Assembly: GCF_002003665.1 (NCBI RefSeq)
Contig: NZ_JATM01000003.1
Span: forward strand, 62,001-126,000
Length of the DNA stretch: 64,000 bases
Direction of reading: 5' to 3'
DNA from: Bombella intestini
GTDB lineage: Bacteria > Pseudomonadota > Alphaproteobacteria > Acetobacterales > Acetobacteraceae
Shown here: one piece after another, positions 53,547-63,213 of the stretch
Position numbering within the stretch: position 1 is the first letter of the stretch
Layout of the letters: every line of letters starts with the position of its first letter
Position numbers and translations under genes: made by a program
The notes under the pieces: model-generated
The model's input: only the letters and a program-made list of their open reading frames with translations
The model's database searches: none
What the model was told of the DNA's origin: nothing

Positions 53547-54826
53547 AGGCTTGCCTTGTTCATACGATCTTGCGGCTCTTCACTTGTTTCAGCCCGGATG
53601 CGTCCTTCCCCTGCCATGACGAGATGAACATGGGTGCGCCCCTGCTGACGGGCCGTGATCAGGCTATCGCTGATCATATCCTCAATGGAGCGAAGAATAT
53701 CCCGAGCACTGGCCATACTGCCTAATTTTTGCTGGCGTTGGAGGATCTCGAAGAGGAGGGCAGGGTCAATACCGCCTGCTTCAACATTCAGCCCATACCC
53801 ACGGATCATCTGTTCTATTTCGAGAGCGGCCACACGGGCGAGGTCCAGCCCACGCAGAGCACGGAAGACAAAGATGCGGTCCAGCCTGTTCAGAACCTCA
53901 GGCGCAAAGCCAGCACGGCGGAGGGCTTCTGTCGATTCGGCTCTCATTTTCTCTGGCTCATCAGCCAGTCGGTCTGCAATGGCACTGAGAGCATCTGTTG
54001 CAATGTTGGAGGTTAGAACGAAAATGGCTCGTGTGGTTGGTACTAGCTCGTTGGTGGAAGCCTCCGTTACATGGCCGTCATTCCATGCCGTAAGGAACTT
54101 TTTGAAAACATCTGGATGGGCTTTTTCAATTTCATCCAGCAAAACGACAGCATCCGGATTTTCCTTGAGGCCACCCGTCAGCCGCCCAAACGTATCAGAG
54201 CCAACATAGCCTTTGGGAGAGCCAAAAAGCTGCGTGGCAGCATGAGGGCTAGACATCTGCGTCATATCAAAATGTAGCAGAGGGCGTTCCGTCTGACTGG
54301 CAATCTGTTTGGCTAGATAGGTCTTACCTGTACCGGGTGGCCCCGCTAGCAGAAAAACCCCGACAGGCCGGTCACGGTTCTGGAGAGCCAGACGGCGGCG
54401 CAACTGCTGGGCAATATCCTCACAAACCTGATCCTGCCCAATGACACGGGCGCGCAAGGCGGCGGCCAGTTCTTCAGCATTGATGGCACTTTCACGCTGT
54501 TGGCGGGCCAGCATTTCCTCCAGAGCAGTGCGGTTGGTCAGACGGCTGAGAACATCCATGAGAAGACTCTTTCTATGGCGTAGGCCCCGGCGGGCCAGAC
54601 GGTCGGATGAGAGACAGTAGAACACCCCGGCAAGTGAGAGGGCAACACCGATGAGGCCAGCTGGGAGATAGCCGGGGCGGGCCCAGTTCACAGCTACAAG
54701 TAGCCAATGCAGCAGGGCCGTAGGGGATAGATTGACCATCAAGGCCAGTTGGACAGCCGCAAGGATGAGGAAGGCTGCCATCATCAGTGGCATCATGCGG
54801 GACAGCCAGGGGATCAGGGTTTTCAT
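53543..54826 (-). CDS. membrane-anchored Clp-type AAA+ ATPase
   Basis: The ATG at 54826 (AGGAG 6 bases upstream; another ATG lies three bases earlier) gives 427 residues. Two N-terminal membrane helices (about 12-32 and 53-73) precede one AAA+ module of the ClpA/ClpB second-domain type: IGQDQVCEDIA, Walker A GPPGTGKTY (162-170), pore loop KGYVG (205-209), Walker B VVLLDEIEKAHPDVF (227 on) and sensor/Arg-finger LNRLDRIFVF. No ClpP-binding IGF/LGF loop is seen. It looks like an unfoldase or remodeller fixed to the inner membrane with its ATPase inside. I know no characterised protein of this form. Confidence 0.8.
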   Translation of the reverse strand: MKTLIPWLSRMMPLMMAAFLILAAVQLALMVNLSPTALLHWLLVAVNWARPGYLPAGLIGVALSLAGVFYCLSSDRLARRGLRHRKSLLMDVLSRLTNRTALEEMLARQQRESAINAEELAAALRARVIGQDQVCEDIAQQLRRRLALQNRDRPVGVFLLAGPPGTGKTYLAKQIASQTERPLLHFDMTQMSSPHAATQLFGSPKGYVGSDTFGRLTGGLKENPDAVVLLDEIEKAHPDVFKKFLTAWNDGHVTEASTNELVPTTRAIFVLTSNIATDALSAIADRLADEPEKMRAESTEALRRAGFAPEVLNRLDRIFVFRALRGLDLARVAALEIEQMIRGYGLNVEAGGIDPALLFEILQRQQKLGSMASARDILRSIEDMISDSLITARQQGRTHVHLVMAGEGRIRAETSEEPQDRMNKASL

Positions 54827-54911
54827 CATGGGCTCCTGCAATCCTGCCGGGTAAAGAAGGCCCTTTTTTCACTATCTGGCCGGGATGGGGTCAAGCCCTT
54901 TATCATAATCC

Positions 54912-55502
54912 TTACTGAACAATCATCGGAACAGCGAGGGAAGGGCTGGTTTGTGTAAGAGGTGGTAGAACCACAACGTTATTGAATATATTCAGCATAG
55001 CGATGGAAAGCGGCCCCAGTCTGGTAGGACCGGTACGGGTGAGCGTGACGATGCCTTCTTGTGCGATGGGGAGCAGAACTGTCTTAGCTTGTGGGCCAAG
55101 CACGACATATTGGCTGAATCCAGCCCCACTGACGACCACACTCTGCCCGGTGTGGCCAGAGGCATCAGCTAACAGCATAGCCGCCAGTCGGATCCGGTTG
55201 TCTTTCAGAGCAGCAAGAAGAGTGGTTTTCTGTTGGGTTGGAAAGTTGCTGCGGGCAATGGCTTGTGCCGCTTCATCCGGTGGCAGCATGGAAAGGGAAA
55301 GAGCCCCTTCAGTCATAGGAATAGCCTGTTCCGCTACTTTCGGCTGGAGTTGCGGTTTAGGTTGGGCCGTGTCCTGATGAGGGGCTGGCTGATTGTGTAA
55401 TACCAGCAAGGTCCCACCAAGCCCGACTGCGGCTGCGATCATTGCCGCTGGGCGCCAGAGAGGCTGTTTCTGTGGGGCAGGGGCTGGTGAGGGCTGTTCC
55501 AT
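54912..55502 (-). CDS. membrane-anchored protein upstream of the AAA+ gene
   Basis: The 196-residue product has an N-terminal Pro/Gln-rich cytoplasmic stretch, one membrane helix (about 17-37), a proline-rich spacer and a C-terminal beta-rich domain (about 115-196; GFSQYVVLGPQAKTVLLP, GPTRLGPLSIAML) likely periplasmic. It lies 85 bases before the AAA+ gene in the same direction, and shares with the downstream partner the one-helix-plus-domain plan. No family is recognised. No ribosome site is clear. It probably belongs to the same operon. Confidence 0.6.
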   Translation of the reverse strand: MEQPSPAPAPQKQPLWRPAAMIAAAVGLGGTLLVLHNQPAPHQDTAQPKPQLQPKVAEQAIPMTEGALSLSMLPPDEAAQAIARSNFPTQQKTTLLAALKDNRIRLAAMLLADASGHTGQSVVVSGAGFSQYVVLGPQAKTVLLPIAQEGIVTLTRTGPTRLGPLSIAMLNIFNNVVVLPPLTQTSPSLAVPMIVQ

Positions 55503-55656
55503 GATGAATATTTCGCATCATTTTTTATCGTGGAACAAGGCGATAAAGATGAAGTTTTTCTCATCATCTGCCCCATAGGCCTCGTAAGGGAAGTGCTTGC
55601 ATTGGGGGTAGCTCTGTCGTATCAGAGAAGTGTTTTCACTTTCCGTTCTTTTGGGG

Positions 55657-55682
55657 GGTGGCCCTGACGGGCCGCCTTTTTT
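55657..55682 (+). terminator. terminator-like hairpin in the rimP-nusA leader (possible attenuator)
   Basis: GGTGGCCC (55657-55664) pairs with GGGCCGCC (55669-55676) through a TGAC loop, followed by six T (55677-55682). The gene on its left runs leftward, so no rightward message would need ending here. The hairpin therefore sits in the rimP operon leader, just before its start codon. Confidence 0.7.
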
Positions 55683-55685
55683 GTT

Positions 55686-56348
55686 TTGGATCATTTTTCC
55701 ACATCGCCGGATCAGTCCGGTCCGTCCGCCTCACTTCATGATGGTGAGAGCTCTCATGGCATCCGTCGTCTGAGCGGGCTGGAAGCGCGCATTGCGGACA
55801 GGATCGCTCCGACTCTGGCCGATATGGGCTATGAGCTGGTGCGTCTTTCCGTTCTCGGGCACGAGACACCGACTGTCCAGATCATGGCTGATCGGGCGGA
55901 CGGGTCGCTTATCAGTGTTGAGGATTGCGAGCAGATCAGCCATGCCGTAGGCGCTGTTCTGGATGTGGATGACCCGATACCAGGTGCTTGGATGCTGGAG
56001 GTCTCGTCCGCCGGGATCGACCGCCCGTTAACCCGTGCGAAAGATTGGGAGCGTTTTGCTGGGCATTTGGCCAAGGTAGAGCTTGAAGTTCCGCTAGATG
56101 GTCGCAAACGCTTTGCCGGTATCGTCCTCGGGGAGCGGGATGGACTTGGCCTGCTTCGTCTGGATGACGGGCAGGAAGTTGCTCTGCCGCTGGATGACAT
56201 GCGCAAGGCACGGCTGGTCCTGACGGATGAGCTGATTGAGGCAAGTGCTGCGCTGGCTGGCGTGGCGCAGGAAGAAGAGGCCGAGGCTGACGGCAAACCC
56301 CGCCGTGCGCCAAAGCTGAAACCCAAAAAGCCGGGGAAGAAAAACTGA
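55686..56348 (+). CDS. rimP: ribosome maturation factor RimP
   Basis: The 220-residue product has the two RimP domains (about 30-110, [26 protein letters not shown]-type start; about 115-180) and a basic tail. It assists 30S assembly. The only workable in-frame start is a TTG at 55686, four bases after the terminator-like hairpin, with no clear ribosome site; the real start could be non-standard. Location before nusA is canonical. Confidence 0.88.
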   Translation: MDHFSTSPDQSGPSASLHDGESSHGIRRLSGLEARIADRIAPTLADMGYELVRLSVLGHETPTVQIMADRADGSLISVEDCEQISHAVGAVLDVDDPIPGAWMLEVSSAGIDRPLTRAKDWERFAGHLAKVELEVPLDGRKRFAGIVLGERDGLGLLRLDDGQEVALPLDDMRKARLVLTDELIEASAALAGVAQEEEAEADGKPRRAPKLKPKKPGKKN

Positions 56349-56382
56349 TGACCCGTCTTCTGCTGGTTGGAGGTCCGATCTG

Positions 56383-57927
56383 ATGGACACATCTGTTACC
56401 CGTCCTGAGCTGCTTCTGGTTGCTGATGCGGTCTCGAGGGAAAAGAATATTGATCGTGAGCAGGTGCTCGAAGCCATGGAGCAGGCCATACAGAAGGCCG
56501 GCCGTGCAAAATACGGGCATGAGAAGGACATTCGTGCCACGATCGACCGCAAGACTGGCGAAGTTCGCCTGAGCCGTTGGACTGAAGTTGTCGCTGTGGC
56601 GGAAAATGAGGACACTCAGATTCCGCTGAAGATTGCCCGTAAGTTCAAGCCGGAGATTCAGGAAGGGGAGTTCATTGTTGACCCCCTGCCGCCGATCGAC
56701 TTCGGGCGCATTGCTGCCCAGACAGCCAAGCAGGTGATCGTCCAGCGTGTGCGTGAATATGAGCGCAAACGTCAATATGACGAGTTCAAAGACCGTGTAG
56801 GCGAGATCATCAACGGGACGCTCAAGCAGACGGAATACGGCAACCTTATGGTAGAGCTGGGCGGTCATGCTGAAGGGCTGCTGCGCCGTGACGAGATGAT
56901 CCCCCGTGAGGAGTTCCGCAACTCGGACCGCATCCGTGCCTATATCTACGATGTGCGGGATGAGCCTCGTGGTCCGCAGATTTTTCTCTCCCGTACCCAT
57001 CCGGGCTTCTTGGCCAAGCTGTTTGCTCAGGAAGTGCCGGAAATCTATGACGGGATCATCGAGATCAAGGCCGTAGCCCGCGACCCTGGTTCTCGTGCCA
57101 AGATGGCTGTCGAGTCTCGTGATGCCTCCATCGATCCGGTCGGTGCCTGTGTGGGTATGCGTGGCTCCCGTGTGCAGGCTGTCGTTGCTGAGCTGCAGGG
57201 CGAGAAGATCGACATCATTCCTTGGAGCCCACAGGCCGCTACATTCGTGGTGAACGCTCTGGCACCTGCCGAAGTGACCAAGGTTGTGATGGATGAGGAT
57301 GCTGGCCGTGTCGAGGTTGTGGTGCCAGATGAGCAGCTGTCTTTGGCCATTGGTCGCCGTGGGCAGAATGTCCGCCTTGCCAGCCAGCTGACTCGTTGGG
57401 ATATCGACATCCTGACCGAAGCTGAAGAATCCGAACGTCGTCAGGAAGAGTTCCGCAAACGTACCGGCCAGTTCGTTAATGAGCTGGATGTTGATGACGT
57501 GATCGCTGGTCTGCTGGTGACTGAAGGTTATCACACCATTGAGGATTTGGCTTACGCTGATCCGGCAGAGTTGCACGATATCGAAGGCTTCGATGAGAGT
57601 GTGGCTGAAGAGCTGATGGCCCGTGCTAATAATTATCTGGCAGGCCGTGAGCGTGCGCTTGATGAGCGTCGTCGTGAACTGGGTGTGAGCGACGATCTGG
57701 TCAATCTGGGTGTTTTCTCTCTTCAGGTTCTGGTTGAGCTTGGCGAGAAGGGCATCAAGACGCTGGATGATCTGGCCGACCTGGCTGCTGATGAGCTGAT
57801 CGAGATTCTGGGTGGTGATGAGCCGCTGGAGGAATCCGAGGCTAACGAGATTATCATGGCAGCTCGTGCACACTGGTTCGATGGTGGCGAGGGAGCTTCT
57901 GGTGAGGGAGACTCGGGTCACGACTGA
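56383..57927 (+). CDS. nusA: transcription factor NusA
   Basis: The 514-residue protein has the N-terminal RNA-polymerase domain, S1 (about 135-200, KQTEYGNLMVELGGHAEGLL), two KH domains (GACVGMRGSRVQAV and AIGRRGQNVRLASQL) and C-terminal acidic helical repeats of the alphaproteobacterial type. It controls pausing, termination and antitermination. GGAGG is 10 bases upstream of the ATG. The end overlaps the next gene by 26 bases. Confidence 0.96.
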   Translation: MDTSVTRPELLLVADAVSREKNIDREQVLEAMEQAIQKAGRAKYGHEKDIRATIDRKTGEVRLSRWTEVVAVAENEDTQIPLKIARKFKPEIQEGEFIVDPLPPIDFGRIAAQTAKQVIVQRVREYERKRQYDEFKDRVGEIINGTLKQTEYGNLMVELGGHAEGLLRRDEMIPREEFRNSDRIRAYIYDVRDEPRGPQIFLSRTHPGFLAKLFAQEVPEIYDGIIEIKAVARDPGSRAKMAVESRDASIDPVGACVGMRGSRVQAVVAELQGEKIDIIPWSPQAATFVVNALAPAEVTKVVMDEDAGRVEVVVPDEQLSLAIGRRGQNVRLASQLTRWDIDILTEAEESERRQEEFRKRTGQFVNELDVDDVIAGLLVTEGYHTIEDLAYADPAELHDIEGFDESVAEELMARANNYLAGRERALDERRRELGVSDDLVNLGVFSLQVLVELGEKGIKTLDDLADLAADELIEILGGDEPLEESEANEIIMAARAHWFDGGEGASGEGDSGHD

Positions 57928-58567
57928 GGATCATATCCCTGATGTAGATGATGGTCCGTCCGGGCGGGGGCGTCGTGCCCCTTCCCAGCGGCGGTGCCTA
58001 GTCAGCCGGACGCATGATGCCCCGTGTCATATGATACGGTTTGTCGTAGGGCCGGAGGGCAGTATTGTGGCGGACCTTGCCGCCCGTCTGCCTGGGCGTG
58101 GCATGTGGTTGAAGGCGGATAGGACCGTTCTGGAGGACGGACAGCTTGCACGGATTTTTTCCCGGGCAGCACGACAGAAGGTAAATGTGCCAGAGGGACT
58201 TTTGGAGTCTCTCAAGGATGGTTTGGCAAAGCGCCTTCTGGATGGTATCAGTCTGGGCCGACGCGCTGGTGAGGCGGTCTGTGGGTTCCAGAAGTGTCGG
58301 GAACGGATCGTTTCTGGCAGAGTCGGGGTTGTCATCTGTGCAGCAGGTGCGAGCCAGGATGAGGTGGCCCGTCTGCTGTCAGGCCAGCGAGAATTGCCGG
58401 TGGTCTGGGTGCCAAGGGCTGTTCTGGCAGCGTCTTTCGGGCGGGAACATGCGGTTTATGCCGTGATGGCCCCCGGTGCGCTGGCGGAGCGTCTGAAGGC
58501 AGAATATAAGAGATTTGCGGGGGTGGCCGAAGGTACGCTCCCGGGCCCTGATACGGTAGGGCAGTAA
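57902..58567 (+). CDS. YlxR/L7Ae-type RNA-binding protein
   Basis: The GTG at 57902 has AGGGAG 6 bases upstream and overlaps the nusA end; ATG and GTG starts at 57881-57884 are alternatives. The 221-residue product fuses a DUF448/YlxR domain ([20 protein letters not shown]) with an L7Ae-like domain ([35 protein letters not shown]). The arrangement occurs in alphaproteobacteria between nusA and infB. Its role in ribosome or RNase P function is inferred from homologues. Confidence 0.85.
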   Translation: MRETRVTTEDHIPDVDDGPSGRGRRAPSQRRCLVSRTHDAPCHMIRFVVGPEGSIVADLAARLPGRGMWLKADRTVLEDGQLARIFSRAARQKVNVPEGLLESLKDGLAKRLLDGISLGRRAGEAVCGFQKCRERIVSGRVGVVICAAGASQDEVARLLSGQRELPVVWVPRAVLAASFGREHAVYAVMAPGALAERLKAEYKRFAGVAEGTLPGPDTVGQ

Positions 58568-58583
58568 GGAACAGGCAGAAATT

Positions 58584-61331
58584 ATGAGCGACGGCAACGA
58601 GCGCAACCAGAACGGAACTCCAAAGGGGACGACTCCTAAAGAAGGACAGAGCAAGGGCTCTGGTCGCCTGTCCCTGCGTCCGGCAGGACGTAAGGACGTA
58701 GGGCGGACTGTGGAGGCTGGCTCTGTGAGACAGAGCTTCAGTCATGGCCGTTCTAAGGAAGTCCGGGTCGAGGTGCGCAAGCCTAAGAGAAGTGGGGCTG
58801 CAGGTGGTCGTGGTGGCCGTGCAACGGCTGGTGTCCGCGGTTTGACAGCCTCCGAGCAGGAGAAGCGGCAGCGCGTTCTGGCAGAGGCCGCCGCCGAGGC
58901 TGCCCGCCGTGAGGCCGAAGAAGCAGCCCGCCAGGAAGCCGAGAAGATTCGCATCCGTTCTGCTGCCGAGGAAGAAGCGCGCAAGCAGGCTGAAGCTGAG
59001 AGCCGTCGTGCTCAGGAAGAAGAGGATGCTCGGACTCGGGCAGCTGAAGAGGAAGGCCGCAAGAAAGCTGAAGCTGCTGCCCGTCGGAAGGAAGCTGAGC
59101 AGCGTGTGCCGCCACCGCTGACAGGTTCCACCGCAGGTGGCGTGCAGCTTGCCGAGCCGACCAAGCGTCTGCGCCCGCTGGCAGAGCGTGCCATTATGCC
59201 GAGCCGTCCGCTGAATACGGCAGCATCATCCCGGGCATCGTCTGCCCGCTCCAGCGCTGGTAATAGTGCTGCTAGCGAGACGCTGCATTTGCGGGGGCGT
59301 GTTGGCGGTGCTGATGATGAGGGAGCCGCTCCTAGCCGTCGTGGCGGCGGTGGCGGTGCAGGTGGTGCCCGTCGTTCCTCTCCGCCGTCCCGTCGCCCGT
59401 CTTCCCGCCGTGGCGGTGGCGGAGGGCAGGATCGCCGCTCTGGTCGTATCGATGTTCGTGCCGCTATCGAAGGTGATGATGGCAAGACACGGTCGCTGGC
59501 TTCCGTCCGTCGTCAGCGTGACCGTGAACGCCGGCAGGCCGAACTGGAGCGTTTGCGCTCTGATCAGGTCCGGGTTGTGCGCGATGTGATCGTGCCGGAG
59601 ACCATCACGGTGGGCGAGCTGGCCAACCGTATGGCTGCTCGTCAGGGTGAAGTCATCAAGATGCTGATGAAAATGGGCGTCATGGCGACTGCTGCCCAGA
59701 GCATTGATGGTGATACGGCAGAGCTGGTCGTGAGCGAGTTCGGTCATCGTATCAAGCGTGTGGCGGATAGCGACGTTGAGGTCGGCATCGAGGGTATCGA
59801 AGATAAGCCAGAAGACATGAAGCCCCGTCCGCCGGTTGTGACGGTGATGGGTCATGTTGACCACGGTAAGACCTCTCTGCTGGATGCTCTGCGTACAACA
59901 GATGTTGCTCATGGCGAGGCTGGCGGGATTACCCAGCACATCGGTGCCTATCAGGTGACTGTGGCTTCTGGCCAGCGGGTGACCTTCATTGATACACCGG
60001 GCCATGAGGCGTTTACCTCCATGCGTGCCCGTGGTGCCTCTGTGACGGATATCGTCATTCTGGTTGTGGCTGCTGATGATGGCGTCATGCCGCAGACGAT
60101 TGAAGCCATCAAGCATGCCAAGGCTGCTAATGCGCCGATCATCGTGGCTATCAACAAGATGGATAAACCGGGTGCTAATCCGGACCGTGTCCGCAATGAA
60201 CTGCTGAATCACGAAATCGTGGTAGAAAGCATGGGCGGCGACACGCAGGAAGTGGAAGTGTCCGCTCTCAAGCGTGATGGTCTCGACCGGTTGCTGGAAG
60301 CTATTCTGCTTCAGGCTGAGATTCTGGACCTGAAGGCAAATCCAAACCGGATTGCTGAAGGTGCCGTTATTGAGAGCCGTTTGGATCGTGGCCGTGGTTC
60401 CGTGGCGACTGTTTTGGTCCAGAAGGGAACGCTCAACCGGACAGATATCGTTGTGGCTGGGGCCCATTGGGGTCGCGTCCGTGCTCTGCTGGATGATCAT
60501 GGTAAGCAGATCAAGAAGGCTGGTCCGTCTGTCCCAGTCGAGATTCTGGGTATGAGTGGTGTGCCGGATGCTGGTGCGCCGTTCGTGGTGGTCGAAAGCG
60601 AAAACCGTGCCCGTGAGATCAGCGAGTTCCGTCAGCGCAAGGCCCGTGAGAAGGCTACGGCCATGCAGGTTGCTGCTCGTGGAACGCTGGACCAGATGCT
60701 GGCTCGGATTCAGGCCGGTGAGCAGAAGGAAGTGGCTCTGATCGTTAAGGCTGACGTGCAGGGTTCTGCCGAAGCTATTCAGGCAACAGTGGAGAAGCTG
60801 TCCCATGAGGAGGTGGCTGTTCGTGTGCTGAATGCTAGTGTTGGTCAGATCACTGAAAGTGATGTGCAGCTTGCCAAGGCATCCAATGCCGTCATCATCG
60901 CCTTCAACGTGCGTGCTACCGTGCAGGCTCGTGAGCTGGCACAGCGTGATGGCGTGGATATCCGGTACTATTCCATCATCTATCAGGTCTCTGATGATGT
61001 GGAGAAACTGGTTAAAGGCCGGATTGCTCCGAAGCACCGCGAGAAGTTCCTTGGTTATGCAGAGGTCCGTCAGGTCTTCAATATTACCAAGGTGGGCAAG
61101 GTCGCTGGTTGTTACGTCACCGAGGGTGTCGTCAAGCGTGGCTGTGGCGTACGTCTGCTGCGTGAGAATGTCGTCATTCATGAGGGCGAGCTGAGCCAGT
61201 TGAAGCGCTTCAAGGATGATGTCCGTGAAGTGGCCCATAACTACGAGTGTGGTCTTTCCTTTGCCGGTTATAACGACCTGCGGGAAGGCGATGTTGTTGA
61301 ATGCTATGAAATGGAAGAGATCCCGGCTTGA
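58584..61331 (+). CDS. infB: translation initiation factor IF-2
   Basis: The 915-residue GTPase has a long charged N-terminal part with Ala/Glu/Arg-rich helices (about 85-175) and Gly/Arg-rich stretches (about 240-290), then the G domain: GHVDHGKTS (G1), [12 protein letters not shown] (G3), NKMDKP (G4), then domains II to IV with the fMet-tRNA binding C-terminal. It places initiator tRNA in the 30S P-site. The ATG follows AGGAACAGGCAGAAATT. Confidence 0.97.
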   Translation: MSDGNERNQNGTPKGTTPKEGQSKGSGRLSLRPAGRKDVGRTVEAGSVRQSFSHGRSKEVRVEVRKPKRSGAAGGRGGRATAGVRGLTASEQEKRQRVLAEAAAEAARREAEEAARQEAEKIRIRSAAEEEARKQAEAESRRAQEEEDARTRAAEEEGRKKAEAAARRKEAEQRVPPPLTGSTAGGVQLAEPTKRLRPLAERAIMPSRPLNTAASSRASSARSSAGNSAASETLHLRGRVGGADDEGAAPSRRGGGGGAGGARRSSPPSRRPSSRRGGGGGQDRRSGRIDVRAAIEGDDGKTRSLASVRRQRDRERRQAELERLRSDQVRVVRDVIVPETITVGELANRMAARQGEVIKMLMKMGVMATAAQSIDGDTAELVVSEFGHRIKRVADSDVEVGIEGIEDKPEDMKPRPPVVTVMGHVDHGKTSLLDALRTTDVAHGEAGGITQHIGAYQVTVASGQRVTFIDTPGHEAFTSMRARGASVTDIVILVVAADDGVMPQTIEAIKHAKAANAPIIVAINKMDKPGANPDRVRNELLNHEIVVESMGGDTQEVEVSALKRDGLDRLLEAILLQAEILDLKANPNRIAEGAVIESRLDRGRGSVATVLVQKGTLNRTDIVVAGAHWGRVRALLDDHGKQIKKAGPSVPVEILGMSGVPDAGAPFVVVESENRAREISEFRQRKAREKATAMQVAARGTLDQMLARIQAGEQKEVALIVKADVQGSAEAIQATVEKLSHEEVAVRVLNASVGQITESDVQLAKASNAVIIAFNVRATVQARELAQRDGVDIRYYSIIYQVSDDVEKLVKGRIAPKHREKFLGYAEVRQVFNITKVGKVAGCYVTEGVVKRGCGVRLLRENVVIHEGELSQLKRFKDDVREVAHNYECGLSFAGYNDLREGDVVECYEMEEIPA

Positions 61332-61771
61332 AGACACGGCCTTCCTTTGATCTCCTCGGACCGGCAGGCGAAAGCTCTGTCGGTCCGAGCACCCGTCAGC
61401 TTCGTGTAGCAGAAGAGGTTCGCCACGTTCTGGCAGAGCTTTTTGCCAGAACGGAATTTCGTGACCCGGAGCTGTATGGCGTTACCGTCACAGTGACAGA
61501 GGTACGCATCTCTCCAGACCTCCGTCATGCAACGGTGTTTGTTACCCGTCTGGGGCGTGACGACATAGAAGCTGTCCTGCCTGCATTGAAGCGTGTCGCT
61601 TCTTTCCTACGTAAGCGGCTTTCTTCTGCTTTGCGTCTGCGCACTGTGCCGGAGTTGCATTTTCAGCCTGATACATCGTTGGAACATGCGATGGAGGTGG
61701 AAACTATTCTTCGGTCGCCAGAGGTTCAGCGTGACCTACACCGTGATTCAGCTTCAGATGATGCGGATTAA
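61328..61771 (+). CDS. rbfA: ribosome-binding factor A
   Basis: The 147-residue cold-shock-type 30S assembly factor has the RbfA pattern: [17 protein letters not shown], the [19 protein letters not shown] core and [15 protein letters not shown]. The start is a TTG that overlaps the infB stop (TTGA). It lies in the standard place after infB. Confidence 0.92.
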   Translation: MKTRPSFDLLGPAGESSVGPSTRQLRVAEEVRHVLAELFARTEFRDPELYGVTVTVTEVRISPDLRHATVFVTRLGRDDIEAVLPALKRVASFLRKRLSSALRLRTVPELHFQPDTSLEHAMEVETILRSPEVQRDLHRDSASDDAD

Positions 61772-61788
61772 GGCTGTCTGGGACGCTG

Positions 61789-62763
61789 ATGGCACGTAAA
61801 AGAGGCAGAGACATCCACGGTTGGTTGATCCTCGATAAGCCCTTGGGCCCCAGTTCCACAACGATGGTGAATCGGCTTTTGCGTGCCTTTGATGGCCGCA
61901 AGGCTGGTCATGGTGGTACGCTGGACCCGTTGGCATCGGGTGTTCTGCCAATCGCTTTTGGTAAGGCCACAAGCACCATCCCCTATATCATGGACGCGAC
62001 AAAGCGTTATCGCTTTACCTTGTCCTTTGGGGAAAGTCGGACCACGGATGATAGGGAGGGGGAGGTTCTCGCCACTTCCGATATACGCCCCTCTGATGAG
62101 GAAATCAGGGCGGTGTTGCCTGCTCTCTGTGGGGATGTCATGCAGGTGCCACCGGTGTTTTCGGCTCTCCGGGTTGGCGGGCAACGGGCTTATGACCTTG
62201 CCCGAGCTGGCCGTCCGCCGGACTTGCCACCTCGTCCTGCCCGAATCGATTCGATTACTCTAGTGGACCGTCCCGATGCCGATACGGCCGTATTTGACGT
62301 ACAGTCCGGCAAGGGGGTTTATATGCGTTCCCTTGCACGGGATATCGCCCTAGCCTGTGGCACTGTGGGGCATATTTCTGTCCTAAGGCGGACGAAATGT
62401 GGGCCGTTTGATCTTTCCCATGCATATTCGGCAGAGCAGTTAGGGCTAGACAAACCGACCGAAACTAGAGACAAGGCATGTGCCCTTCCGGTTCCTCTGT
62501 TGGATGCGGCGACCGCGCTGGTCGACATCCCGGCGTTGGCCGTCACACAAGCAGAAGGAAAATCTCTGATCTGTGGGCAAGCTGTTATGCTGGCTCATCT
62601 TGAGGGGAACGTGCCTGATGGGGTGGAGGATGCTCCACTCTGGCGGGTTACGGTTGGGGGGCATGTTATCGGGCTGTGCCGGGCCGCTGAAGGGCGGTTG
62701 CGGGCAGTCAGAATGTTGGAAAACCATTTGTTTTTTGGAGAACAAGATGTCGATCACAGCTGA
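61789..62763 (+). CDS. truB: tRNA pseudouridine-55 synthase
   Basis: The 324-residue enzyme makes pseudouridine 55 in the T-loop. [13 protein letters not shown] is the start of the fold, and catalytic Asp46 lies in [25 protein letters not shown] and [13 protein letters not shown] follow. It extends beyond the typical length with a C-terminal PUA-like tail. It overlaps the rpsO start by 17 bases. Confidence 0.95.
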   Translation: MARKRGRDIHGWLILDKPLGPSSTTMVNRLLRAFDGRKAGHGGTLDPLASGVLPIAFGKATSTIPYIMDATKRYRFTLSFGESRTTDDREGEVLATSDIRPSDEEIRAVLPALCGDVMQVPPVFSALRVGGQRAYDLARAGRPPDLPPRPARIDSITLVDRPDADTAVFDVQSGKGVYMRSLARDIALACGTVGHISVLRRTKCGPFDLSHAYSAEQLGLDKPTETRDKACALPVPLLDAATALVDIPALAVTQAEGKSLICGQAVMLAHLEGNVPDGVEDAPLWRVTVGGHVIGLCRAAEGRLRAVRMLENHLFFGEQDVDHS

Positions 62764-63016
62764 ACGTCGCAGCCAGCTCATTGCCGAATACCGTCGTGCC
62801 GAAGGTGACACGGGCTCCCCGGAAGTGCAGGTTGCCCTGCTGACCGAGCGTATCGTGAACCTGACCGAGCACATGAAGAGCCACAAGAAGGACTTCCACT
62901 CCCGTCGTGGTCTGCTGATGCTGGTTGGCCGTCGTCGTGCCCTGCTGGACTACCTGAAGCGTAAGAGCGAAGAGCGCTACAAGACGCTGATCGAACGTCT
63001 CGGCCTGCGCCGCTGA
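62747..63016 (+). CDS. rpsO: 30S ribosomal protein S15
   Basis: The ATG at 62747 with GGAG 6 bases upstream gives the standard 89 residues, beginning MSITAERR and with the [16 protein letters not shown] and [20 protein letters not shown] helices. It binds 16S rRNA in the central domain. A truncated long frame upstream is only truB sequence. Confidence 0.98.
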   Translation: MSITAERRSQLIAEYRRAEGDTGSPEVQVALLTERIVNLTEHMKSHKKDFHSRRGLLMLVGRRRALLDYLKRKSEERYKTLIERLGLRR

Positions 63017-63027
63017 TATTCGACCAC

Positions 63028-63057
63028 TTCCCGGGGGAGAGTTCTTCCCCGGGGTTT
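63028..63057 (+). terminator. GC-rich hairpin after rpsO
   Basis: CCCGGGG (63030-63036) pairs with CCCCGGG (63047-63053) around a 10-base loop and is followed by only three T (63055-63057). It may act as a partial terminator between rpsO and pnp. Confidence 0.45.
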
Positions 63058-63092
63058 GGCCTTTGCTACGTTGCCAGTAAATGCTTGTGTCG

Positions 63093-63158
63093 GCGTTTCA
63101 GGCCACATGGTGTCATGACGTGTTTGATGCGTCATCCTCGCCATGCCGTCCGAAACGC
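63093..63158 (+). promoter_or_regulatory. long dyad in the pnp leader
   Basis: Nested complementary segments occur in order: GCGTTTC (63093-63099), CATGG (63106-63110), ATGACG (63115-63120), then CGTCAT (63130-63135), CCATG (63141-63145) and GAAACGC (63152-63158). They can form one long, bulged hairpin 55 bases before the pnp start. In enterobacteria an RNase III-cut hairpin at this place mediates PNPase autoregulation; a similar role is inferred. Confidence 0.5.
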
Positions 63159-63213
63159 TGTGTATAGTCTGGTATTGGCTGGGCCGTGATTATCTCTTCC
63201 GGAGGAAGACAGA

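Noticed and set aside
55936-57921. 661-codon open frame antisense to nusA
   Set aside because: It is an uninterrupted mirror frame of a strongly coding gene. nusA carries all domain motifs; the antisense product has no recognisable domain and no upstream ribosome site.
59226-61337. 703-codon open frame antisense to infB
   Set aside because: Same mirror effect under biased codon usage; the sense strand is clearly IF-2.
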